NCBI GenBank assembly: GCA_001303705.1
Contig: LJUI01000001.1
Coordinates: forward strand, 1-64,000
Direction of reading: 5' to 3'
Length of the DNA stretch: 64,000 nucleotides
From: a candidate division TA06 bacterium SM23_40
GTDB lineage: Bacteria; LJUI01; SM1-40
A program made the translations under genes and the position numbers. This document shows, one piece after another, positions 8,601-17,279 of the stretch. The notes under the pieces were generated by a model. It ran no database searches and was not told the origin of the DNA. It saw only the letters and a program-made list of their open reading frames with translations. Positions within the stretch are counted from its first letter, which is position 1, and every line of letters begins with the position of its first letter.

Positions 8601-11600
8601 CTATCGTACCACAGCGATCTTGTGGAAACGGACCTCCTCTTCCCCCGCTCCCCTCGCTTCGACGCGGCAGATATACACTCCACTCGCAACATCCGATAGA
8701 TCCCAGACGGTCTCACACTCCTGAGGCGGCTGTGCCGCCTCCCCGTCCATCTGGGCAACGAGATCCCCGGCTAGGTTGTAAATGGTAATCGTCACTTCTG
8801 CCGGCCTGCCGAGGAAATATCTAATCGTCGTCTCATCCCCATACGCCGGGTTTGGATAGTTGAAGAGGCTCTCGCTCGGCAGGAGGTCCCCGGCATAGGC
8901 AGGCGGGTCCGGAGTGAACCGCCCGTGCAATATGCCCCGGTGACCCGGGTCGGCGCGATACATCCCCCACGGGAGGGTCAGCGTGTCTTCTGTGACACCG
9001 AGGTCCCAGGCGTACACCCAGCCACTCTCGGTACAGGCGACAAGCTCCCGTACTCCATCCGCATCTATGTCGCCCAGAATCGGACAGGACGTGACGGCGC
9101 CGCCCGCTGCCACGGGGAACCCGCTCACCTCCCGTCCATCACTCCGCCAGGCATGAATCTCCCCTGAACTGGTGCCGCAGACCAGGTCCACCTCTCTATC
9201 CCCATCCACATCTCCGATCACGACGGAGGAGCCAAAGACAATGCTGTCGGCCTCTACCACCGGCCAACCGCTGGCAAACGAGCCGTTGTGATTCAGGACG
9301 ACGATCTCGTTCGGCGTCGTCAACGCCACCTCGAGATAGCCATCTCCATCGACGTCGGCCAGCGCAGGATCTGTCTTCACGTTTTCTTCGATGCCCATAG
9401 GCCAGCCCGCTCTCAGATCCCCGCTTACTGAGAGACTATAGACACGACCCCCGCCAGTGACGGCGATCACTTCAAGCGATCCATTCCCGTCCATATCTCC
9501 CACCACCGTCGATGATTGAGAAAGCAATAACGACGGCGCTATTGCGGGCCAGCCGTCGAGAACCGTTCCGTCGGCGTCGATGAGGAAGAGACGGCCATCC
9601 CCTGACAGGACGGCCACCTCGAGTTCCGGATCATCATCCACATCGACAACTGTGGGAGAGGAACGGACTTCACCCCCCAAATCGACAGGAAAGCCAGGTA
9701 CAGCTCTCAACGTATCCACCGGCTCCAACTCCCAGACGTACAGGCGCATGTCGTCGGCACCCACGACGATCTCGTCTCTCCCGTCGCCGTCGATATCGGC
9801 CAGTGCCGGAGAGGACCGAACCGCACCGAGACCGATGGTAGCGATAGGAAATCCTGCGACGGGATCAGCGAGCGTATCGCCGTCGGCATCGAAGCTATGC
9901 CAGGCATACACACGTCCCTGCTCCGAACCGACCACAGTCTCGAGAAGCCCGTCTCCATCGAGATCGCCCAGGGCGACAGATGAATAGATCGAGTCTCCGA
10001 TCCCGGCCTGGGCGAACCACCCTGTCGGCCTCTCGGAGAAATAGGGTGATCCGTCGCCCTTCCACGCATAGGTCGCTCCATCGACTGAGGCCACGACGAT
10101 CTCGAGAGTTCCGTCCCCGTCGATGTCAGCCAGATTGGGCGATCCCATGAATGACGCCGAATCCCCGGCGGCCACGGGGAAGCCCGGCTGTGCCCACCGC
10201 CGTTCGATCAGACAGTCCATCGTGACACCAGATCGGCCGATGTCGGTTATCGAGACGTGACTGGCAGCGCCGCTGTAGCTATCGCTATTCGGCTGGGTGC
10301 TCGGAGCAAAGGACGTGTTGTTGCCCTCGCGGTAGGGATCTTCGGGACTGCCGAGGAACTCATAGGAAGAGAACGTCACCCAGCCGTCGAAGTCCTGGAT
10401 ACCGTCCGCCTCCTCGAGATCGACGCCTTTGTGATCGGGATATGCATTGACAGTATTCGTCGCGAATCGCTCCTCGATCGCTTGCTCGTCAATGTGCCAT
10501 ATGAGCACCCCTGATCCCGGCAGGAGGTAATCGTACTCGCCGTAGAAACTGATGATTACCCCATTCTCCATGTTGCCGATAACGATGCCGTCTCCGTCGA
10601 TGTCCTCCTGACGATTCTCGACGAGGAAGTACTCGTGCTCATTGATCGGTACCTGCACCACTCTCACATCGCTCGGATCGACGATCGGCTCATAGGTCAC
10701 GGTGTCCACCGGCACAGCCGCGGCCACGATCTCCAGCGCCTGGGACAGGTCCTCCGCAACGATAGGCGTCTCCCATCCCATGTACATCCGGCACCATGCC
10801 GACAGATAGGGCGGAATGATCCCAGCCGGGATCCCGGCCGCGCTCAGCCAGTATCCGGTCGACATCTCACACCAGCCCCCGATGCCAGAGGACCATCCGT
10901 ACACATCGTACAGATCGGGGAGGCCGATCATGTGGCCGAACTCGTGCGCAACCAGCCCCTGGATCCCGTTCGTCACCCCATCCTGAATTTGCGATTCTGC
11001 CACGATCGAGATCTCGTAGACCGTATCGGTGCCGGCGTTGGCAATGATCGGATGCTCTAGATAGTACTCGATCGCACCACCCGGTATGAATGCGCTCGCG
11101 ATGTCATAGGGGCTGTCCCACATGATATCTGACTGCCAGCTCGCTCCCGCATGGAAGACGATGAAGGCGTCGAATCCCGTCGTATCCCCGATGTAGTCAG
11201 GTGTGAAGTTGACGTTTGCAATAGTGTCGGCATCCGCAGCCGCGACTGCGTCGCGCACTAATACGACGAGGCCCCGCTCCCTGTTGCTGGGATCTCCGTA
11301 GTAGAGCATCGTGTGAGGGAGAGAGTAGGTCAACGTCTCTTCATTCGGCACGACCCGGAAGTCTACGTACAGATGGCCAAGGGAGGTAGAGAGGTAGTAG
11401 TTGCGGAGGGCTTCGAGCTGTCGCTCGAAATAGAGTTTGGTATGTGGGGGATCGTAGTACAGAGAGAGGGTATCCTCCTCGTTTCCCTCCAGATCCATTC
11501 TCCCGTTTCCCGTGGTCAGGCTGCTCTCATCTTCCTGGAACTCGACTCGGATCGCTAGAACACGCACGGTGTCCTGGACCTGCTGCGCCGCCAGTTGGGG

Positions 11601-11861
11601 CGCAAGCATGACCCGTTCTGCCCGTTTGCGCTCCAGGATGCGCCGCTCTGAAACGCCATCCCGCAGGCCTGGAACATGGAACCTCTCCACACCGGCATGC
11701 TCAGGTATGGGGCCCGCAGGGCGCGAGCCCTTATCGACTTCAATACGCGCGGCGCGTGACGGCAGGACGCTGGCGAGAGCGACAAACAGAACAAGACACG
11801 CCGCGAGCAGAAGACGACAGAGGTCCCGAGCTGGGTTACAGGCGTGGCCCCCAGACACCAC
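8601..11861 (-). CDS. Secreted M6-family metalloprotease with FG-GAP repeats and FlgD-like C-terminal domain
   Basis: A 1086-residue secreted zinc protease of the immune-inhibitor-A/M6 type. A signal peptide spans about residues 14-38. The catalytic motif HEFGHMIGLPD (His306, Glu307, His310, Asp316) fits HExxHxxGxxD. From about 585 to 985 there are eight FG-GAP/VCBS-like repeats with calcium-loop sequences such as DIDGDG, DLDGDG and DVDGDG, forming a propeller. The last ~90 residues, beginning NYPNPAYGDETTIRY and ending in GVYICRVEA, are a FlgD-like Ig module resembling type IX sorting tails. The GTG start is preceded by AGGAG. It directly follows PorV- and PorU-like genes, so it is a plausible cargo of that export system. 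Confidence 0.9.
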   Translation of the reverse strand: MVSGGHACNPARDLCRLLLAACLVLFVALASVLPSRAARIEVDKGSRPAGPIPEHAGVERFHVPGLRDGVSERRILERKRAERVMLAPQLAAQQVQDTVRVLAIRVEFQEDESSLTTGNGRMDLEGNEEDTLSLYYDPPHTKLYFERQLEALRNYYLSTSLGHLYVDFRVVPNEETLTYSLPHTMLYYGDPSNRERGLVVLVRDAVAAADADTIANVNFTPDYIGDTTGFDAFIVFHAGASWQSDIMWDSPYDIASAFIPGGAIEYYLEHPIIANAGTDTVYEISIVAESQIQDGVTNGIQGLVAHEFGHMIGLPDLYDVYGWSSGIGGWCEMSTGYWLSAAGIPAGIIPPYLSAWCRMYMGWETPIVAEDLSQALEIVAAAVPVDTVTYEPIVDPSDVRVVQVPINEHEYFLVENRQEDIDGDGIVIGNMENGVIISFYGEYDYLLPGSGVLIWHIDEQAIEERFATNTVNAYPDHKGVDLEEADGIQDFDGWVTFSSYEFLGSPEDPYREGNNTSFAPSTQPNSDSYSGAASHVSITDIGRSGVTMDCLIERRWAQPGFPVAAGDSASFMGSPNLADIDGDGTLEIVVASVDGATYAWKGDGSPYFSERPTGWFAQAGIGDSIYSSVALGDLDGDGLLETVVGSEQGRVYAWHSFDADGDTLADPVAGFPIATIGLGAVRSSPALADIDGDGRDEIVVGADDMRLYVWELEPVDTLRAVPGFPVDLGGEVRSSPTVVDVDDDPELEVAVLSGDGRLFLIDADGTVLDGWPAIAPSLLLSQSSTVVGDMDGNGSLEVIAVTGGGRVYSLSVSGDLRAGWPMGIEENVKTDPALADVDGDGYLEVALTTPNEIVVLNHNGSFASGWPVVEADSIVFGSSVVIGDVDGDREVDLVCGTSSGEIHAWRSDGREVSGFPVAAGGAVTSCPILGDIDADGVRELVACTESGWVYAWDLGVTEDTLTLPWGMYRADPGHRGILHGRFTPDPPAYAGDLLPSESLFNYPNPAYGDETTIRYFLGRPAEVTITIYNLAGDLVAQMDGEAAQPPQECETVWDLSDVASGVYICRVEARGAGEEEVRFHKIAVVR

Positions 11862-11983
11862 AGGCTGATTCTCCTCTCAACTACGCTCCCCTGAAGCAAG
11901 AAGTGTGAAGACCGGATGACCTCCGGCGCCGGAAGACCGCGCTGCGCTCCCCAGCTCGGATGACCATCCGGGATTGGCAGAAG

Positions 11984-12970
11984 CTAGAACCGCGCACCTA
12001 GCGAGAACTTCTTATTGTCATGCTGCACTTCGCCCCCGGGCTCCATGGCGAAGTCGAACATGAAGAACTTGACATTGAATCCGACCCCGAACGTCGGACC
12101 CTGAATCCGGCCTATCTTATCGTACACATATCCAGTCCGGAGCGCGAAGATATCGTAATAGATGTACTCAGCTCCCACGTGCTTCACTGCTTCATCGAAC
12201 TCGTATCCAAGGTCGTCACCAAGTGCGACCAGTACCTTCGTCACCTCGCCGGCGACGGTCAACCGGGAGATCTCGTCGTCGAGCAGCCGATAGGCGAAGC
12301 CAAGCCGCAGATTCCGTGCCAGGGGGTCCGATTCCTCAGGGCTGATATAGCTGATGTTGGGCCCGAGATTCTGAAGGACCCCGGCCAGCGTGAGGTATGG
12401 CACAGGGCCCTTGTACAGGATGCCCAGGTCGAGGGCATAGCTCGAGCCAGTACCCTTCCCCTGTTCCACGCCCGTGCCGAGATCGGCGAGATGGCTGTAG
12501 ATATACTTCAGATTGGCTCCCACCCCCACGCTCTCAGACAGCTTCATGCCATAGGAGACGGCCGGCGCAATGTCATAGGCATAGAATTCGCCTAACTCCT
12601 CACCTTCTTCATTTGTCCGCACCTGCTTCCCGTATGAGAGCCAGGTGACATTCCCTCCCACGACGCCCCATTCCCCTAGCGGATGAACGTAGCTGCTGAA
12701 CATGTAGTACAGATCGGGCGCGAATTCAGGCAGCCATTGAGAGTACATATACGTGATCTCATGCTCTGTGAGGAACGCGAGGCCAGCCGGATTGAAGTAC
12801 GTGGCCGACGCGTCATCCGCCACCGCAGCGAATGCGCTGCCCATTCCGCTTGCCCTTGCCCCGGGGCGTATGAGCAGAAAGATCGTCCCGTACTCCGAGA
12901 TAGCGTACGACTTGGAGGCGGCCCCGACGATAGCAGACGCTGCCATCAGAAGGATGACTATCCGTCTCAT
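11984..12970 (-). CDS. PorV/PorQ-family outer-membrane protein
   Basis: A 328-residue outer-membrane barrel of the PorV/PorQ (UPF0164, FadL-like) type. A signal peptide (MRRIVILLMAASAIVGAAS) is followed by the family hallmark RPGARASGMGSAFAAVADDASATYFNPAGL, here seen as GARASGMGSAFAAV then ATYFNPAGLA. Strand pairs follow, ending in an aromatic SLGARF terminus. In Bacteroidetes, PorV shuttles type IX cargo from the translocon to the PorU sortase. Here it sits between a PorU-like gene and a large secreted protease, which supports that role. The ATG has AAGGAGG about 12 bases upstream and its own promoter at 13010-13038. Confidence 0.85.
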   Translation of the reverse strand: MRRIVILLMAASAIVGAASKSYAISEYGTIFLLIRPGARASGMGSAFAAVADDASATYFNPAGLAFLTEHEITYMYSQWLPEFAPDLYYMFSSYVHPLGEWGVVGGNVTWLSYGKQVRTNEEGEELGEFYAYDIAPAVSYGMKLSESVGVGANLKYIYSHLADLGTGVEQGKGTGSSYALDLGILYKGPVPYLTLAGVLQNLGPNISYISPEESDPLARNLRLGFAYRLLDDEISRLTVAGEVTKVLVALGDDLGYEFDEAVKHVGAEYIYYDIFALRTGYVYDKIGRIQGPTFGVGFNVKFFMFDFAMEPGGEVQHDNKKFSLGARF

Positions 12971-13009
12971 GTAATGATTCCTCCTTTGATAAGGCTCATC
13001 CCTGAGTAA

Positions 13010-13038
13010 ATCCTAGTAGCCGCGCCCACAGCTGTCAA
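13010..13038 (-). promoter_or_regulatory. Sigma-70-type promoter of the PorV-like gene
   Basis: On the minus strand, TTGACA (13038-13033) and TAGGAT (13015-13010) are separated by exactly 17 bp. The start codon follows about 40 bp downstream at 12970, behind AAGGAGG. The -35 box is perfect and the -10 box matches four of six TATAAT positions. This suggests that porV and the genes after it can be transcribed independently of the PorU-like gene. Confidence 0.75.
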
Positions 13039-13092
13039 GCGAAATCAGACTTGTCGGCCCGGCTTCCCGGCAGAGGCGGTCTCCCCCAGGCG

Positions 13093-16000
13093 CTACCGCA
13101 GCACCGCCAGCCTCCCAATGGCACTCGCCTCCAGAATCACAGAACCGGACAACCCCGCACCACTCCTGGACGCCCTGGCGATGATCTTATAGATGTATAC
13201 ACCATTCGCCAACCGGTCTCCATCCTCGTCCCTGCCGTTCCACCAGACCTGGTTGTAGCCTGCCTCACCTGCGATGCCGGTAACCTTCCTTATAAGGCGC
13301 CCGCTCACTGTGAAGATCCGTATCTCGACGTCGGCATCCCGCGTGAGCTGGAAGGTGAAGTGGGTGTCATTCGGAAATGGATTGGGATAGTTAACGACGT
13401 GATCGATCCGCAGATCGATATCTTCGACGACTCTCACCACGGTCGAGACGCTCGTCCGATTGAGATGACTGTCGGACGCAGTCACCTCAATGGTGTCTTC
13501 TCCGGCCGGCAGAGTCAGTGGATACGTGAACCGGCCGCTCTGATAACTCCCCTGGTCATACACGAAATAGTCTGTGACGTCCAGCCAGTTCGCGGGGTCG
13601 TTGTTGATGATTATACGGATCTGATGCCCGGTGATACCAGAGATGTTGATGCCGCTCGGGTCTGCGATTACGGCCTCCAGCGTGAGGTCTTCAGGAACGT
13701 AGTCTCCATCGACGATAGGCTTTCCGCTTGCGAACAGACGGATGCTCGGACCGAGCGTATCGGAGGTCGGCGCAGCTCCTGACCCACGGACACTCAGCGA
13801 ATCGATCAATCCGCGACCCTCGCTCAACCCGTCCCAGAGATAGGCCGTCACCCTCCCCCTCTGTCCGCTATCGATTCCTTCCGGCACCACAAATTCGGCG
13901 CGCAACTGTCCGCCCACGACCTGGGAGGTGCCCCTGAACAACTCGTCCCCGGGGAGGAGGTAACGCACCGTACTTCCGTTCGGTATCTGGTGATCGACCG
14001 TATCGATTGCCCCCGAGACAACGACAAACGCCATCCCATCGACCGGAGCGCCCCCCAGCGTTACCGTCCCCTCCAGACTGAGTAGTTCTCCCGCAATCAG
14101 GCTATCCCTCGTCACAACGCTGTCGCCCACGACCGTAGTCAGCGAATCGAGCAGTACCGTCATGGGTGTCTCGGGCCGGCGATAGGCAATGGCGGGATCA
14201 CCGAAGATCAGGTAGTATCTGTTAGTGGTCCAGAAGTTCGCCATCTTCCCGGAAGTCAGGCACTCTCCAACTGTCAGCAGGCTGTCGGCCAGAAGCGCGG
14301 CCAATGTCGTATCTGTCAACTCGGCGTTAGGAGTGCTCTGGGTGGGACGACTCGCCGCAAAGCAAACCACCGCACCATCGTCGATGCGACTCATGTAACC
14401 GGCCATCGATTCGAGCAGTGGATCATCAAACTGCCCCACCGAGCAGGAAGCCACCATCATGATGTACCACATCGGCCGATTGGCGAACCGATCGATATCG
14501 ACGGGATGTCGGAGTACCCGCTCGTGGGCGAGGACCGACGAATTCCCGTGCCCGATGTAGGAGACGACTCCAACGCCCCGATTGATCCCACGGATGATGT
14601 CCTCTCTCGCCTCCGGCTTCTGCCCTCCGGAATCTCTGGGATACTCCATGAGATAGACCTTCACCTGGTCATAGAGATCCGGGATATGATTATGAGAGAG
14701 ATCTTCCGTATCCCTTACGTGTACTGTTTCCAGATTGCTGAATTCGCTGAATTCATCGTCCGCTATCAGCAGCACCCGGTTTCGCCAGGCGCCGAGCTCC
14801 GGACTGCCCTCGTACGCAAGCGTCTTGGCGATCCATGAAGCCGCCTCGGATTCCGAGCGAACGGCGAACCGACCGAGGTGTATGTCAGGAAAGCGGTCGT
14901 TTCCGTCGAAGTAGGCAAACCAGTCGTCATAGGCTATGGTCTGGCTCTCATATGTGGGAATGAAGTTGAGGGAGATGGTGAGGCCCAGATTGTTCTTGAA
15001 ATCGTAGCTTGCCGTGCCCAGAAACAGACAATAGGCGGGGGCCGGTGACCACTCGCCGCTCCTGACTGCATGTCTGAGGAAGTCCCGTATGGCTGTAGGA
15101 TCGAGGAGCCCACCAGCGAATTCATCATAGACATCCTGTGCGTCGATCAGCATCGCCCTGGGGGCAGTGACGCGGGCTAGATGATCCTCCCGCCAATCGA
15201 CAAGCGCCTGAGCGGCTGAGAGGAAATCTTCATGACTGATGACGATATAGTCGGCGCCTGCCACAGGATGGCGAAGGTCAGAAGGTGAATCGGCCTCTAT
15301 CCTCTCGGGCGACCGCAACCCTGAACCGTCAACAGCCAGGTACTGCGAAGGTTCACTCGGTCCGTCATCGAACGTGAGACTGTCCGACCCGGCGGCGAAC
15401 CCCGTGATCTCGACCGGCGAAAGCGGATCCGTGATGTCCCACACCTCGGCATCGGTCCCTATGCCTCGCACCGTGAACCGATAGATCCCTGTTGGAGCGA
15501 TCGGACTCCCGAATCGCAGTCCGCCGCCAGCAGCGACAAATGCCCGCCTGTATTCGAGCTCGAAGTAGTCGAGGCGGACAGTGCTCGATGTCTCATCATC
15601 GGGTCCCCGGTAGTGCTCTATCTCGATCGTATTCTGGCCTTCCTCCAGCCACGGTCCCTCCCCGGCGATGTTCACCTGGCCACTCCCCCAGACGGCCTCC
15701 CCCGCGAGATGGTCGTTCAGATAGAGACGTATGCGATGTGGATCGCCGCTCGATGCACTGAGGAGGGCCGCTCTGATCAGGACAGTATCGCCGCTCGTCA
15801 CGCCTTCGAGGTTAACAGTATAGTACGTGCTCACACTCGATTCCGTGCTCCCGCGTGTCAGTTCCTCCCAGATCCACTCCAGGCCCGAGCGCTCGTAGAG
15901 ATTGATACGTTCCTCCTCAAGACGAATGCGGTCGGTGAATCTCGAGATGTCGACGGCACCCGGGTTCACCGGCGCCCCATACCGTTGCGGAACCCGTGCC

Positions 16001-17046
16001 CCCTGGACGCCGCCCCAACTCAGCCAGTAGACATTCTCGTCTGTATATGGATTTCCATAGTAGAGGTATTGGCTGGACAGAGAATCGAACTCCCAGTCCG
16101 CCACTCCTACACCGTAGAAGAGGAGGTAATCCCCGGGGTCGAACGCCTCATCCTCCTCACCATTGACTTTGATCGGAACCTCTACCGAGTCGGGGCGAGG
16201 ATCGGTGAGCGAAGTCGGGAGCACCCTTCCTCCCCAGCTATGCACCTTGAATGTCTGGGGATCGATCATCTCCACAGGAAGGCCGGCCGCAGCGAGATCG
16301 TTGTAGGTGAGCGCATAGAGCCCCGGCTCCGTCACGACAACCTTGTACCGCTCCCCCTGTGTCCACATTCCCCTCGCCGGGTAGGCCTCAGCTTCACTGC
16401 ATCGCCTCCAGGATCTCGCCTGGTCGTAGTTGAGCAGCGTTCGCCGATAGATGGACTCAAACGGATCATCGGGTTCGGCAGGTGCACACCCCTCGCCCTC
16501 CACCGCAAACCGGACGTCCACGACTATCCGCCGGGCGATCACAGCCCTTCCTCGGGCCGGTTCGTACCGCACTGGAAAGAGCGTCACGGAAAAAACGCGT
16601 TGATTGCGGAGAAAGGTCGGCTCGTCTGTTACCATCGGCGGCATCGGCGTCTCACGTTCAGCCGCCCGCGGGCCGGATCCGGCGGGGACAACGATGGGGA
16701 TGTCTGCCTCAACCTCCGCGCCCCACTGCACCTCGATCAGTTCTGCCTCCACCGATCCTTCGAGGGGTACTCCGACGTGCACGCGCCGGATGGGCAGTTC
16801 GGGCTTCCCGATCTCCTGCAGACGCACGGTCCCTGGGAGGTAGAGTCTCCTCCCACGGAAGGAGGGCGTGCCCGGCTGGTACTCGAATACCAGGCCGTCA
16901 CCCCGTGTTTCGATAATCTTCACCACGGCATCGTCTCTGCTTGCGTCTGCGCTGCCGGCCCACACGGTCACGATAGCCGCGATGATGAACGGGGCCACGC
17001 ACCAGAGCAACGGAGATGAGCGTTTCATCATTCGGTATCCGAGCAT
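13093..17046 (-). CDS. Gingipain-like C25 peptidase, PorU-type
   Basis: A 1317-residue exported cysteine protease related to gingipains and to PorU, the type IX sortase. A signal peptide lies within residues 7-36. The C25 catalytic region covers roughly 597-960. Its features are a LFLGTASYDFKNNLG strand (PorU/gingipain hallmark), the catalytic His in SYIGHGN (His833) and the catalytic Cys in VASCSVGQFDDP (Cys868), spaced as in gingipains. The C-terminal ~100 residues (NYPNPFPNDTHFTF through NGVYIYKIIAR) are a FlgD-like Ig domain. It may cleave and attach surface proteins, or itself be a secreted protease. Start at 17046, one base after the Trm112-like gene; ATG at 17028 is an alternative. Confidence 0.88.
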   Translation of the reverse strand: MLGYRMMKRSSPLLWCVAPFIIAAIVTVWAGSADASRDDAVVKIIETRGDGLVFEYQPGTPSFRGRRLYLPGTVRLQEIGKPELPIRRVHVGVPLEGSVEAELIEVQWGAEVEADIPIVVPAGSGPRAAERETPMPPMVTDEPTFLRNQRVFSVTLFPVRYEPARGRAVIARRIVVDVRFAVEGEGCAPAEPDDPFESIYRRTLLNYDQARSWRRCSEAEAYPARGMWTQGERYKVVVTEPGLYALTYNDLAAAGLPVEMIDPQTFKVHSWGGRVLPTSLTDPRPDSVEVPIKVNGEEDEAFDPGDYLLFYGVGVADWEFDSLSSQYLYYGNPYTDENVYWLSWGGVQGARVPQRYGAPVNPGAVDISRFTDRIRLEEERINLYERSGLEWIWEELTRGSTESSVSTYYTVNLEGVTSGDTVLIRAALLSASSGDPHRIRLYLNDHLAGEAVWGSGQVNIAGEGPWLEEGQNTIEIEHYRGPDDETSSTVRLDYFELEYRRAFVAAGGGLRFGSPIAPTGIYRFTVRGIGTDAEVWDITDPLSPVEITGFAAGSDSLTFDDGPSEPSQYLAVDGSGLRSPERIEADSPSDLRHPVAGADYIVISHEDFLSAAQALVDWREDHLARVTAPRAMLIDAQDVYDEFAGGLLDPTAIRDFLRHAVRSGEWSPAPAYCLFLGTASYDFKNNLGLTISLNFIPTYESQTIAYDDWFAYFDGNDRFPDIHLGRFAVRSESEAASWIAKTLAYEGSPELGAWRNRVLLIADDEFSEFSNLETVHVRDTEDLSHNHIPDLYDQVKVYLMEYPRDSGGQKPEAREDIIRGINRGVGVVSYIGHGNSSVLAHERVLRHPVDIDRFANRPMWYIMMVASCSVGQFDDPLLESMAGYMSRIDDGAVVCFAASRPTQSTPNAELTDTTLAALLADSLLTVGECLTSGKMANFWTTNRYYLIFGDPAIAYRRPETPMTVLLDSLTTVVGDSVVTRDSLIAGELLSLEGTVTLGGAPVDGMAFVVVSGAIDTVDHQIPNGSTVRYLLPGDELFRGTSQVVGGQLRAEFVVPEGIDSGQRGRVTAYLWDGLSEGRGLIDSLSVRGSGAAPTSDTLGPSIRLFASGKPIVDGDYVPEDLTLEAVIADPSGINISGITGHQIRIIINNDPANWLDVTDYFVYDQGSYQSGRFTYPLTLPAGEDTIEVTASDSHLNRTSVSTVVRVVEDIDLRIDHVVNYPNPFPNDTHFTFQLTRDADVEIRIFTVSGRLIRKVTGIAGEAGYNQVWWNGRDEDGDRLANGVYIYKIIARASRSGAGLSGSVILEASAIGRLAVLR

Positions 17047-17047
17047 T

Positions 17048-17218
17048 CTAGTCGTCGATCTTCTTTGCTTCGTCTATGAGCATGATCGGGATATCGTCCC
17101 TGATCGGGTAAGCGAGCTTGCATGCGCGACAGAGGAGACGTTCCCCCTTCTGGTCATATTCGAGCTCTCCCTTGCACTTGGGACATGCCAGAATCTCGAG
17201 AAGCTTATCATCCAGCAT
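17048..17218 (-). CDS. Trm112/UPF0434-family zinc-ribbon protein
   Basis: A 56-residue protein starting MLDDKLLEILACPKCKGELE. It has two Cys pairs, CPKC (12-15) and CRAC (30-33), and the family C-terminal motif YPIRDDIPIMLIDEA. Members of the Trm112/YcaR family act as small activators of methyltransferases (in archaea and eukaryotes) or are uncharacterised in bacteria. The ATG at 17218 is preceded by AGGAGG at a good distance. It is separated by one base from the PorU-like gene, so the two are likely cotranscribed, although no functional link is obvious. Confidence 0.93.
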   Translation of the reverse strand: MLDDKLLEILACPKCKGELEYDQKGERLLCRACKLAYPIRDDIPIMLIDEAKKIDD

Positions 17219-17279
17219 TGCAGAACCTCCTGATTCGGAACCGCTTACTCGCCGATGACACCCCCTGGGAGAGGGGTAT

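Noticed and set aside
11922-11933. Perfect palindrome TCCGGCGCCGGA between the PorV-like and M6 protease genes
   Set aside because: No T run, no neighbouring promoter and only 12 bp in a G+C-rich gap; could be chance.
15613-17019. Long plus-strand frame of 468 codons opposite the PorU-like gene
   Set aside because: It mirrors a gene with clear catalytic motifs and signal peptide on the other strand; its translation is rich in Arg/His/Pro and has no recognisable domain, as expected for an antisense shadow.
17258-17279. Hairpin ACCCCTCTCCCAGGGGGT directly after the SecD-like lipoprotein stop
   Set aside because: The stem is only about five pairs and no T run follows, so I do not call a terminator.
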